From Dipteris shenzhenensis (lineage: Eukaryota > Polypodiophyta > Polypodiopsida > Gleicheniales), in the NCBI GenBank assembly GCA_047967505.1, contig CM106539.1: 64,000 bases of DNA; one strand, given 5' to 3'. This document shows positions 33,322 to 43,366 of the stretch, piece after piece. The position numbers and the translations under genes were made by a program. Under the pieces are notes generated by a model. The model was not told where the DNA came from, ran no database searches, and saw only the letters and a list, made by a program, of their open reading frames with translations. Position 1 is the stretch's first letter; every line of letters begins with the position of its first letter.

Positions 33322-34183
33322 AAGAAGGCGAAAGAAAGAGTTTGAAATGCTTGATTTGGTGCATTCAGACGTATGTGGTCCCATGCCTACACGGTCATTA
33401 GGCGGGGCTGAATACTATGTAACATTCATTGATGATGCAACTAGGAAAGTGTGGGCTTATGCTATAGCTCGGAAGAGTGATGTGTTCTAGGTATTTCAGA
33501 AATGGCTGGCCTTGGTTGAGAATCAGTCAGGTAGAACGCTTAAATGCCTACGCACTGACAATGGTGGAGAGTATCTCTCTCATGACTTTCAGCATTTCTG
33601 TGATACTCGTGGGATTAAGAGGGAGCTTACATCCCCTCGTACTCCAGAGCAAAATCCAGTTGCAGAAAAGATGAACCGTACCATTCAAGAAAGGTTGCAA
33701 TGCATGCTTTCCAATGCAAGTCTTTCTGGTGGTTTTTGGGTTGAGGCAATGAAGACTGCAGTGCATGTGATCAATAGATCACCTAGCAAGAGTTTGGATG
33801 GTGGTATTCCTGAAGAGGCATGGAGTGGAAAGAAGCCCTCTTACTCTCATTTGCGTATATTTGGGTCTGAGGCATATGCACATGTGCCAAAAGAGCTTCG
33901 AAAGAAGCTAGATCCTAAGTCTAGGAAATGCATCTTTCTAGGTTATGGTGAAAGTGGAGAGATGGGCTATCGTCTCTGGGATCCAGAAGCAAAGAAGATC
34001 ATACGCAGCCATGATGTGGTCTTCAATGAGAAGAAGATGCATAAGGCACCCATGAGGGATGTGGAAATGAGGAGAATCACTTTCCAGGATGTGAATCCAC
34101 CTGCCTATGTCGATAGACAGCAAGCTGTCCATGCACCAAATGTGCAAGAAATGGTACCACCAAGTACTCCCACAGGTATATAA
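33322..34183 (+). pseudogene. Copia-B integrase
   Basis: After the deletion the second frame continues. It has the first aspartate ([14 protein letters not shown]), then TAG at 33,488-33,490 where Copia-C keeps CAG. RTDNGGEYLSHDF gives the second aspartate and NPVAEKMNRTIQERL the glutamate. The C-terminal motif follows (HLRIFGSEAYAHV, KCIFLGYGESGEMGYRL). It ends at TAA 34,181-34,183, where Copia-C has CAA. Both stops are C-to-T changes. Confidence 0.9.
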
Positions 34184-34231
34184 TCAAGGGTAGATGAGGG
34201 ATCATCTATTGGTGGAAATGATGAGCCAAAT

Positions 34232-35866
34232 GTGGCTGATATGCAAGTGGGACAGCAAGCTGAAATGCCCTTGAGAAGATCATCTAGAGTGTCTAGACCG
34301 CCTGATAGGTTTGTTCCAGGGGTAGACTATGTGATGCTTACTGATTGCGGGGAGCCTTCTTGCTACAAAGAGGCTATGATGCGTGAGGATCAACGCAAGT
34401 GGGAGTATGCTATGCAATCAGAGATGAGTTCACTTATGAATAATAAGACTTGGGACTTGGTTTCTTTGCCACATGGAAAGAAAGCATTGCCATGTAAATG
34501 GGTCTACAAAATGAAGGTCACAGGTGATGATGTGCCTAGGTACAAGGCCCGTTTGGTTGCTAAAGGGTTCAAGCAAGAGAAGGGTGTGGACTTTGATGAG
34601 ATATTCTCTCCGGTTGTGAAGATGACCACACTTAGATGCATCCTTGGACTAGTGGCAGTAGAGGATATGGAGCTTATGCAAATGGATGTCAAGACAGCTT
34701 TCTTGCATGGGGATTTGCATGAGGAAATTTACATGGTGCAGCCGGAAGGCTTTGAAGAAAAGGGCAAAGAGCATTTAGTTTGCAAGCTAAAGAAGAGTCT
34801 CTATGGTCTTAAGCAAGCACCTAGAGAATGGTATCAGAAGTTTGATGCTTTCATTCGGTCCCAGGGTTTTAGAAGGAGTGAAATTGATCACTGCCTCTAC
34901 ACTAAAAGGGCTAAGGATAATAGCCTGATAATCCTGGCACTATATGTGGATGATATGCTATTGGCTAGCAAGAATACTTATGAGCTAGATGCATTAAAGG
35001 CCAAGTTGCATGAGGCCTTTGATATGAAGGATTTGGGATTTGCAGGTCATATTCTTGGTATGCGCATCACGCGTGATCGGAGTAGGAAACTCCTTTGGCT
35101 TTCACAAAAAGAGTATGTTACAAAAGTATTACAGCGTTTCAATATGGAGGGGGGGAAGGCAGTGAGTACTCCATTGCCTCCATATGTGAAACTGAGTCAT
35201 ACAGATAGTCCCAAATCAGATGAGGAAAAGGCCATGATGGCCAAGGTTCCTTATGCATCAGTAGTTGGGAGTCTTATGTATGCTATGATAGCTACTAGAC
35301 CAGACATTGCATTTGCAGTGGGAGTTGTTAGCCGCTATATGGCTAATCCAGGAAAGAGGCATTGGGAGGCAGTTAAGTGCATCATGAGGTACATGAAGGG
35401 TACCAAGGAGATGTGCATTTGCTTTGGTAAAGGAGACATGCATGTACTTGGGTACACAGATTCAGACTATGCAGGGCATGTGGATAGTAGGAGATCCACT
35501 TCTGGTTATGTGTTCACCTTTGCAGGTGGTGCAGTGTCGTGGATGTCTTGCGCACAGAAGTGTGTTGCTTTGTCTACCACAGAGGCTGAGTATGTTGCAG
35601 CCACAGAGGATTGCAAGGAGGCTATATGGCTTGATCGGCTAGTGGGAGATTTGGGGATTCATACAGGTGTACCGACATTGCATAGTGATTCCATGAGTGC
35701 TATTCAGCTAGCACGGAATCCGGTCTTTCATGCAAAGACCAAACACATTGAGGTCAGGTATCATTTCATCAGGGAGGTACTTGAGGACAAGCGCATAGAG
35801 CTTGTCAAGGTTCATACAGATGATAACCCTGCAGATATGCTGACGAAGAGTCTACCTAGTCAGTAG
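34232..35866 (+). pseudogene. Copia-B reverse transcriptase and RNase H
   Basis: A 544-codon open stretch is in the same frame as integrase. RT motifs are WVYKMKVTGDD, YKARLVAKGFKQ, LMQMDVKTAFLHGDL, LYGLKQAPREWY and the intact catalytic LYVDDMLLAS. RNase H follows (YTDSDYAGHVDSRRSTSGY, ALSTTEAEYVA, HSDSMSAIQLARNP). It ends at TAG 35,864-35,866, where Copia-C has CAG. The family's usual stop is about 11 codons on, near 35,900. This is the best preserved RT in the window. Confidence 0.92.
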
Positions 35867-35944
35867 TTTGAGTATTGTCGTGTATTGATGGGCATTGGAT
35901 AGTATGCTCACTGGTTGTTCTCCCTTAAAGGCACATTGTCCTTT

Positions 35945-35955
35945 AAGTGGGAGGT
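35945..35955 (+). other. Polypurine tract of Copia-B
   Basis: AAGTGGGAGGT immediately precedes the 3' LTR TG. The matching tract in Copia-C is at 56,818-56,828 on the minus strand. Confidence 0.8.
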
Positions 35956-36135
35956 TGTGGGGGTTAAAGGTCACTGTGCCCTAACCCCAGTTATGTACAA
36001 TACTCAAATACATATATAAATGAATGAAAAAGAAGATTAGGGTGGTTCTGCACCCACCAAACTTGTGTGGCTCTCTGTCTCTCTCTCTCGCTCTCTCTCC
36101 TTCTTCCGTTCTTGCTTCCGTTGAGAGCACTCTCA
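35956..36135 (+). repeat. 3' LTR of Copia-B
   Basis: 180 bp, identical to the 5' LTR except GGGGGT for GGGGGC near its start. It is followed by TAAAC (36,136-36,140), the target duplication. Confidence 0.95.
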
Positions 36136-36239
36136 TAAACTGGCTCTTGCCATTTGATTTGATATATGACATGACCCCATTTGGATTTGTAAGTCCAAAG
36201 ATACGGGGTCCTACCTTTAGGGCCTGAATGCCTGAAATA

Positions 36240-36488
36240 GGCAGCGCGTTAACGCGCTCCCTATTTCATGCGTTTAGGCCTCAAAAGTAGGACCCCATTG
36301 GGTGGATTTGTAAGTCCAAAGATACGGGGTCCTACTTTTAGGGCCTGAATGCCTGAAATAGGCAGCGCGTTAACGCGCTCCCTATTTCATGCATTTAGGC
36401 CTCAAAAGTAGGACCCCATTGGGTTGCCAATGGGGTCCTACTTTTGAGGCCTAAATGCATGAAATAGGGAGCGCGTTAACGCGCTGCC
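36240..36488. repeat. Palindromic hub 5
   Basis: Palindromes with core GCGCGTTAACGCGC lie at 36,240-36,261, 36,361-36,382 and 36,467-36,488. The first two belong to a block duplicated at about 121-bp spacing. Outer pairs vary (CTCCC versus GGGAG) in a mirrored way between the second and third. Confidence 0.88.
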
Positions 36489-36822
36489 TATTTCAGGCAT
36501 TCAGGCCCTAAAAGTAGGACCCCGTATCTTTGGACTTGCATATCCAAATGGGGTCATGTCATATATCAAATCAAAGGGCAAGATCCACTTTAGATGGTTT
36601 TCATGTCCATTTTCTCCATCAACTAAAACTATATTCATCAAATAATATTATTGATCAATTTTTGGCATACCCCCCCAAAATCAAGACCCCCATTGCAAAG
36701 AAAGGTAAAGAACACAAGTGCTTGTTCTTATGCTCATGAGACAACAAAATGCATGACATGGGAAACCAATGGGGTCTTACTTTTGATGTTTGTATGTATG
36801 TATGTATGTATATATATGCATG

Positions 36823-36858
<36 letters not shown>

Positions 36859-37060
36859 TATATATGTATGTATGTATGTATGTATATGTTGATGCATATA
36901 TGTATATATTGATGCATACAATTTTGATATATGGAGAAAATGAACATGAAAATCATCTAAATTGGCTCTTGTCGTTTGATTTGATATATGCATGACCCCA
37001 TTTAGATTTGTAAGTCCAAAGATACGGGGTCCTACTTTTAGGGCCTGAATGCCTGAAATA

Positions 37061-37188
37061 GGCAGCGCGTTAACACACTGCCTATTTCATGCATTTAGGC
37101 CTCAAAAGTAGGACCCCATTGTGTTGCCAATGGGGTCCTACTTTTGAGGCCTAAATGCATGAAATAGGCAGCGCGTTAACGCGTCGCC
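37061..37188. repeat. Palindromic hub 6
   Basis: 37,061-37,082 (GCGCGTTAACACAC) and 37,167-37,188 (GCGCGTTAACGCGT) flank an inverted repeat centred near 37,123. The palindromes are partly decayed. Confidence 0.85.
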
Positions 37189-37457
37189 TATGTTAGGCAT
37201 TCAGACCCTAAAAGTAGCACCCTGTATCTTTGGACTTGTATATCCGAGTGGGGTCATGTCATATATCAAATCGAATGGCAAGATCCAATTTATATGGTTT
37301 TATGTCCATTTTCTCCATCAACTAAAACTATATTCATCAAATAATGTTGTTTATCAATTTTTGGCATACCCCCCCCCAAAATCAAGACCCCCATTTTGCT
37401 GTATGTATGTAAGTATGTATATATGTATGTATATACATATATATATATCTATATGTG

Positions 37458-37499
<42 letters not shown>

Positions 37500-37744
37500 T
37501 GTGTATACACACACACATGTATGTATGTATGTATGTATGTATGTATGTATATATATATATATATATATATACATACATACATAAGTATATATTTATGCAT
37601 ACAGTTTTGATTAATGGAGAAAATAGGCATGAAAACCATCTAAATTGGCTCTTGCCATTCGATTTGATATAGGACATGATCCCATTGGGATTTGTAAGTC
37701 CAAAGATACGGGGTCCTACTTTTAGGGCCTGAATTCCTAAAATA

Positions 37745-37872
37745 GGTAGCTTGTCAATGTGCTACCTATTTCATGCATTTAGGCCTCAAAAGTAGGACCT
37801 CATTTCGTCCTACATGGGGTCCTACTTTTGAGGCCTAAATGTATGAAATAGGCAGCGCATTGATGCGCTGCC
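37745..37872. repeat. Palindromic hub 7, diverged
   Basis: 37,745-37,766 (GGTAGCTTGTCAATGTGCTACC-like; arms still pair apart from the centre) and 37,851-37,872 (GCGCATTGATGCGC). The intervening inverted repeat (CATTTAGGCCTCAAAAGTAG and its reverse complement) is retained. Confidence 0.85.
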
Positions 37873-38109
37873 TATTTCAGGCATCCAAGCCCTAAAAGTA
37901 AGACCCCGTATCTTTGGAATTACAAATCCAAATGGGGTCATGTGATACATCAAATCAAATGGCAAGAGCCAATTTAGATGTTTTCATGCCTATTTTATCG
38001 ATTTAATAAATGTATATGCATCAAATAATGTTGTTTATCAATTTTTGGCATACACCCCCAAAATCAAGACCCCCATTGGAAAGAAAGGTAATGAACACAA
38101 GTGCTTGTT

Positions 38110-38225
38110 CTTATGTTCAGGAGACATTAAAAAAGAGGCCTGGTAGCCCAAAAATGGCAGCGCATCAATGCGCTATTATTTTTGGGTTGCCAAGTCTCTT
38201 TTTGTTGTCTCACAAGCATACATAT
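38110..38225. repeat. Terminal hairpin of the array
   Basis: AAAAAGAGGCCTGGTAGCCC...AAATGGCAGCGCAT is followed by an inverted, imperfect copy ending TTTTTGTTGTCTCACAAGC, centred near 38,167. It replaces the microsatellite expected in the eighth unit. Arms are about 45 bp. Confidence 0.75.
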
Positions 38226-38734
38226 GGAGGTTATTATACAATATAACTAAGAAGTAGTTCTACAATTTGGATGCATTAAGAGCATTCATATAGCAAGGAA
38301 GAATATAATAATTGAATACATTTTTTTTTCAATACATATTGCTAGTGAGACTACCAAAAAGAGGCTCTACCCCTCATGATGTCTCTGGATACATAATATG
38401 AGATTGCTTGATGCTTGGATTGCAGCTGGAAACGTTGCGTGGGCAAAGCCACTATATGCCTCAAGTGTTGGAAATTGATGTATGGCTCAAGTGCTAGAAT
38501 GTGCAAATCATGGCCAAAATCAAGACCCCTTAAAGATTCCATGAGGGCTATCCTTTTACTACTACACACATCACCTTTAGTCGAGGGCAGAACCATTCGT
38601 CATCATAGGCAGCAAGTTCATGGGACCCCATCCCATGATCCAAGGCATTATTCAAAGGCAAAGTATTTCTGACCATTCCCAAATTGAGTTTGCCAATTCC
38701 TAATCTGATTGATTTCATTTACTGGACTTGCAAT

Positions 38735-38852
38735 GCTTGAAAAGCCCTTGCTTAAGCTTGAATGAGCCTCTTGATTTTGGGGGTATGATGGTCAAAAATG
38801 GCTTAACACGCCCAAAATCAAAAGGCTCATTCAAGCTTAAGCAAGGGATTTG
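38735..38852. repeat. Long hairpin with 40-bp arms
   Basis: CCCTTGCTTAAGCTTGAATG and the following AGCCTCTTGATTTTGGG are repeated in inverse orientation to about 38,850, with a loop of about 25-30 nt. Pairing is nearly perfect. Confidence 0.85.
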
Positions 38853-38946
38853 CAGGTCTTGTTTTTGGGTGGCAAAAGCACGAAAAATGACAGCGCATTA
38901 AGGTGTTGCCATTCTTATGCTTCCCCCCTCCAAAAACAAGACCCCA
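38853..38946. repeat. Diverged hairpin related to the array palindromes
   Basis: GGTCTTGTTTTTGGGTGGCA...ATGACAGCGC pairs imperfectly with the downstream GTGTTGCCATTCTTATGC...CCAAAAACAAGACCCC. The central GACAGCGCATTAA resembles the array palindrome. Confidence 0.65.
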
Positions 38947-41319
38947 AGCTATTCATTGGAGACACCAAAATGAGGAGAAGGATGACGTGAGGAGTAGAGG
39001 AGCTGGCGAATGAGGGGAGGGACAGCCTTGGAATTGCCAGCAACAAGCATGATGCAAGGAGGTGAGAGGGCAAAGAAGCAAGGAGGTGAGGAGGTGAGGA
39101 AGCAAGGAGGCAAGGAGGCAAGAGGCAGTCTTGAAGGGCAACAAGAGGGTGGAGGTGGCCAAAAGAGTAAGTAGGAAAGGGAGGGATGGAGATTGCTTGT
39201 AGGAAATGCTACAAATGCCTTTTTTTTTTTTTTTTTGCAGCATGAAATTTTTATGGCATTTTTCTTTTAAAAAATACAACATTGTTGTGATTAATTGCGC
39301 TACAAACAACTCAAGCAGTAAAGCACCATGGATTAGTAAAACAATATACATCACAAATGGATGCATACACTCATATACATCACCGATGGATGCATACACT
39401 TATACTCACATCAATTTCCAATATTGTATTAGATGGACCCTTAGCATATATGTGTGCATAGAAGACCATTTCCTACATTGATCCCTGATTTCACAGTTAA
39501 ATTATTCCCTTTCTCACATTCTAACATGTGAAGATTTAATGTACATGCATTATGGGCACATTATATTGCAGTTTATGACTAACTTTTTTTATGAATGCAT
39601 GATACTTGTATATGGTCAAGGAAGGTATATTATCATTTTTGAATGACAAGATTACTCTATGCTCCATTTTATCCTATATTAGAAACTATGATCACTAGAT
39701 ATTACATAAATGTATTGCTCCATTATATCCTATACTAAAAACTATTTTGACCCAAATACATAATGCCAATTGAGGTTAGTACTCATGACAAGTGATGAAA
39801 ACAATCTAATGGTATGAATGAGATCTTATAAATTTTGGATATATAATATGGGTACTATGTTGATTGAGCTATTTTTCTAAGGGAATATTTTCAACTTAAT
39901 TACTAAATACATACTTACAATGGTGACCTGATTCCCATCTATATGTATAATCAAGTTTTACTTTGTGTTTAAAAAAAAGCTTTTGCATAAGGTTAAAATT
40001 CGAATAGTATTTATATTTGTTTAAGACTACCCATTGAGCTGGCTCCTATCCTTATATTGAACATGATAATGTTCATAAAGATTTTATGAATACAAATAGA
40101 TAGCATTGGCTCTCTTTTTAGTGGTTGGGAATGAACCCTAAAAGTACCCTAAAACGACTATGTATTTCCTTATTTGTAGCATGGAAGTGATCATGGTAGA
40201 GTGGCATAATCCCTATTTTGCTTTTTTCATAGGTTTTTTTGCTACTCATGGTTGGCAGATACACCACGGCATGGATCCAAATAGATATTTGGTTTTTTGC
40301 TTCAAGTTGCTTCACTAGACTTTCCTTGATGATTGTTCGATTGTGCATCATGAGTAGTCACTGGCTTAATTGATGCATTAAGTGCAATGTTTTCCTTAAA
40401 GTTTTTCATACTACAGGATATGAGTTTGCTTATAGGGGTGGAAATAGAAGCTTGTTAACGCTTGGTGCATATTTTTCGTTAGATGCAGCAGGATACTAGT
40501 TACAGAGTGTCGGCCAATTATTTCACTTGAATCATGCTCCTCTTATGCTTGAGTTTATGGTCACGTATTGAGTTTAACATAATAGTCTACAGGATACTGG
40601 GGATGAGCACTCAACATAGTGGTTAGATGCATTCATTTCTAGTTCCGATAGAATTATCATTCAGACATTGGTCATAAAAGAAGTATGGAGGGCTAAAATC
40701 CTTTTTTGGCTCCCTAAGTTTTTTAAAGCATGGTATTGTCCAGATTACATAGGTATTTTCACTAAGCAAAATTAATCCTTATGATGAAAATGTGTTTTTT
40801 TTCTTTTGACATAGTTAGTTCTGTTTCCATGTTTTTGGATCGAATGTATGGATGATCTTCTGCAAGCATAAAAGACATGATATGTATATGTAGCACATGA
40901 TCATGTTTACATATTTTCAGTCATATATTCTACCTTGTGATCTATCGTGGATGTTCAATCTGAGTAGTGTTTGCTTTTTTTATCGCAAATTTTATGTATT
41001 GTTATGTGTCTACCTCTCCACGACGACTCAAATTGATAGTATGGGGATGAAAGAGAAGTTAATTGTGAGTTTTAGGCATGCGTTCATTGTTGGAATATGT
41101 TTAATTTGCTTATGATCACATCAATAGTTCCAATGATATTGAGGGGAATAAGATGCTGGATGAGGTTCTCGCTCGCTTGAAACCTATTTAATCTTGCTCG
41201 CTTATCTGGGGCTGCTCGCTTTTCTCTGCTCACTTTTTGGTAATCCTCCCACATGGTGATTGAAGCTATTTTGAGTCTAGAATGTGACTGGGTACAACTT
41301 CTTTTGAGGAATAGGAATC
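38947..41319. other. Non-coding stretch
   Basis: No gene was recognised. It contains a purine-rich AGGAGGTGA/AAGCAAGGAGG patch (39,055-39,125), a T18-type run (about 39,219-39,236), a 29-bp duplication (ATACATCAC..ATGGATGCATACACT, near 39,345 and 39,374), and a GCTCGCT-rich patch (41,168-41,225). Confidence 0.5.
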
Positions 41320-42245
41320 TAGTCAGACCAAGGGCCCCTAAATAGAAGAATTATCCCATTCTTTGCTATTTGCAATTTTAATCCTTGCAAAGATAAGGGG
41401 AGTCCCCTTTGGCAATCTATTTGGAAAGCCTTTGAAGAAATAAAATCTTTCTTGCAATTTTTTGGCAAAGGAGTCTTTATGGCTATTGACTCTATATGGG
41501 TCTCCTCTATCTTTAGGAATGCCCAACTCAATGATGAAAAGTTTCTTCTTGCTAGCCATATGTTAAAAAAAGGATTGCAAACTTGGGGACATCTTTGGAA
41601 TAAAGAGCAGATAAGATGGAAAACTTGGCAAGAAATCAAGAGGGAATTTGCTTTAACCAATCAGTGTCAGCCTACTGATTATGAGCAGACTTGAACTATG
41701 GCAAGGGAACACATGTTGGAAAGGTGGCACCTTCCTAATCTATCATAGAAAATTTAGTTGGATAGAAAGTACTTCACTACTTCCATCCCCATGTCATCCT
41801 TTGATATTGAGGATCTTTTTAGAACTTTGAATGCAAGATGGATGTTATAGAACAATAGAGAAAAGTGGTATGAAAGGTTTGGCAAGATATGGAACAAGAA
41901 GGTCCCTAAAAAGTTGTCATGCCTAGCTTGGCTTATATTACATAAAGCTATGTGGACCAATGCAAGAATAGGGAGAGGAGATGGCATATGCAAAAGATGC
42001 CCCAGTGTTATTGAAGACATTTTCCATTTGCCCTCATGCTAAAAAGGTGTGGAAATCCATCCAAATAAAAATTGGAGAGCCACTAAACTAGAAAGCCATT
42101 TTATTGGGAGATGTATTTAAGACCAACAAGAGCTTTGGTTCCAAATAAGGGCCCATGATTTATGGTTCATTTGGGAATCTATAAAAAACTTCCAATTTAC
42201 TGACTCTTTGTTTATTTCATGGTGGGATAGGAAAAATGGAGACTA
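41320..42245 (+). pseudogene. LINE (L1-type) ORF2 C-terminal relic
   Basis: Translation of the plus strand with stops ignored shows the zinc-binding RT-associated region found at the end of plant LINE ORF2. KKVPKKLSCLAWLILHKAMW is followed by GICKRCPSVIEDIFH and a further Cys (41,895-42,040). Upstream, 41,452-41,694 is open and fits the stretch before that domain. At least five stops interrupt it. The LINE's RT and endonuclease are absent. It is split at 42,245 by the gag-only LTR element. Confidence 0.65.
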
Positions 42246-42520
42246 TGATGGGATATCTCAAGGTGTATGCCTCAGGCACACCTTGGTTTCTATGTGTGAG
42301 TGCTAGAGGCACAGTTAGGTGCCCACAAGCACAGTTAGGTGGTGGAAAGCCACATAGGATGATTGAGAGAATCTAGGAGTAGATTGAGGAGATGATTGTG
42401 GAGCTCTGAAGTCATCAGTGATGTCAATGAGCATGTATGAGGACCTCACTCTTCTTCATTCCATAATGCAAGTATTCTGAGTTTGTGTCCACTCTACTCT
42501 TTCTTTTCAGTTTATCAACA
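42246..42520 (+). repeat. 5' LTR of the gag-only element
   Basis: 275 bp. It lacks the 13-bp TGCCTATTTAAGG block present in the 3' LTR. The junction is at 42,442/42,443 between short AGG repeats, so the likely TATA element is missing. Confidence 0.9.
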
Positions 42521-42532
42521 TGATATCAGAGC
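42521..42532 (+). other. Primer binding site of the gag-only element
   Basis: TGATATCAGAGC immediately follows the LTR. It differs by one base from the initiator-Met-tRNA complement. Confidence 0.8.
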
Positions 42533-43366
42533 CATTTGATCCCCCTTGATCCATTTCTGCCACATCATCATCTTCTTCTCCATCTTCTTCTTCACTATCT
42601 CTTCCTCTTCTTCCCAAAGTTTGCTTAAGCCTGTTCTCCTCCGGTTCTCCACCATTTTCCACGCCCTTCCTACTGGAGATCCACCTCAAAGGGGCAAACC
42701 CCTGGCTGAAAGGAATTGAAGAAAGACGCCCTCATTTCGTCGCCATTACATGCAGTTCGTCGACTTTTGCTTCTGCGTTTTCTCTCAGCATACTCCATAC
42801 TTCTCTAATTCCTTTCAGGGGGAGGTAGTCCATCCTAGAGGTATCTTGTGCTGAAATTTGAGCAGCAATGGTTGCTTATTCAAGCTGAAAAATAGAGAAA
42901 AACCAATCGTTTTTGAAGACGCTCCAGCCAGCAAAGTTTGCGAAATCTCCTCAGACCTCTACACCAAAAGTTCTCCTTTATGTGAGCTTTCTTTTGCTTT
43001 AGAAAGCCCCTTTTCCTTTGCTTTGAAGAGTAAGCTACAAGCCCTCCAAGTTCAGTCTTTTGTTTTTGACAAGTTTTTGAAGATGATGCTACATAAGATG
43101 CTATTCTAAGCATTTCTGGTTTTTTGAAACTTTCAATAACATCAGTACAAGTGTGGCTTCAGTTTTGCTTTGAATGGCTCTACTTGGTTTTGATTGGAAA
43201 GTATTCATTTTAGCCACCTCTATGAAGCATGTAAGAAAAAGCATCATTGATTGAATATTGGTCACCAGTCTTTGCTACATCAAGTGCTTATATTTGGAAG
43301 CCTTTCAGTTGTTTTTTGCCTTGTAAGAGAGAAAGACACTGCCCAATATCTGGGTTAGACCCTCTC

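Larger units (their letters stand above)
30248..36135 (+). mobile_element. Copia-B: full-length Ty1/copia element inserted in the repeat array
   Basis: 180-bp LTRs (30,248-30,427 and 35,956-36,135) differ at one base (GGGGGC/TTAAAGG). The perfect target duplication TAAAC lies at 30,243-30,247 and 36,136-36,140. The empty site is visible in a sister unit at about 28,636-28,655. It has a primer site, a polypurine tract and all copia domains in order: gag, protease, integrase, RT, RNase H. The frame is broken by an 11-bp deletion near 33,308 and by nonsense codons. With Copia-A and Copia-C it forms one family, most like the Tork/Tnt1-type copia lineages by gag and RT motifs (judged by eye). Confidence 0.95.
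26720..38235. repeat. Tandem array of ~0.7-kb long-inverted-repeat units
   Basis: About eight units repeat with hub-to-hub spacing of about 665-880 bp once Copia-B is removed. Each unit has a left arm of about 125 bp (from GGCATTCAGGCCC through ACGGCAAGATCC to CATGTCCATTTTCTCCAT). A core follows (TTTTTGGCATACCCC, CAAGACCCCCATTGCAAAG), then a TATG/TACA/TA microsatellite, then a right arm that is the inverted copy of the left. Units meet at hubs with 22-bp palindromes and a second inverted repeat of about 40 bp. It could be a satellite or a tandemly multiplied foldback or MITE-like element. No protein-coding content is supported: the frames here are microsatellite read-through. Confidence 0.85.

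Noticed and set aside
26720-38235. CRISPR-like array
   Set aside because: Units are ~0.7 kb with long inverted arms and microsatellites, not short direct repeats with unique spacers, and the window is plant nuclear DNA.
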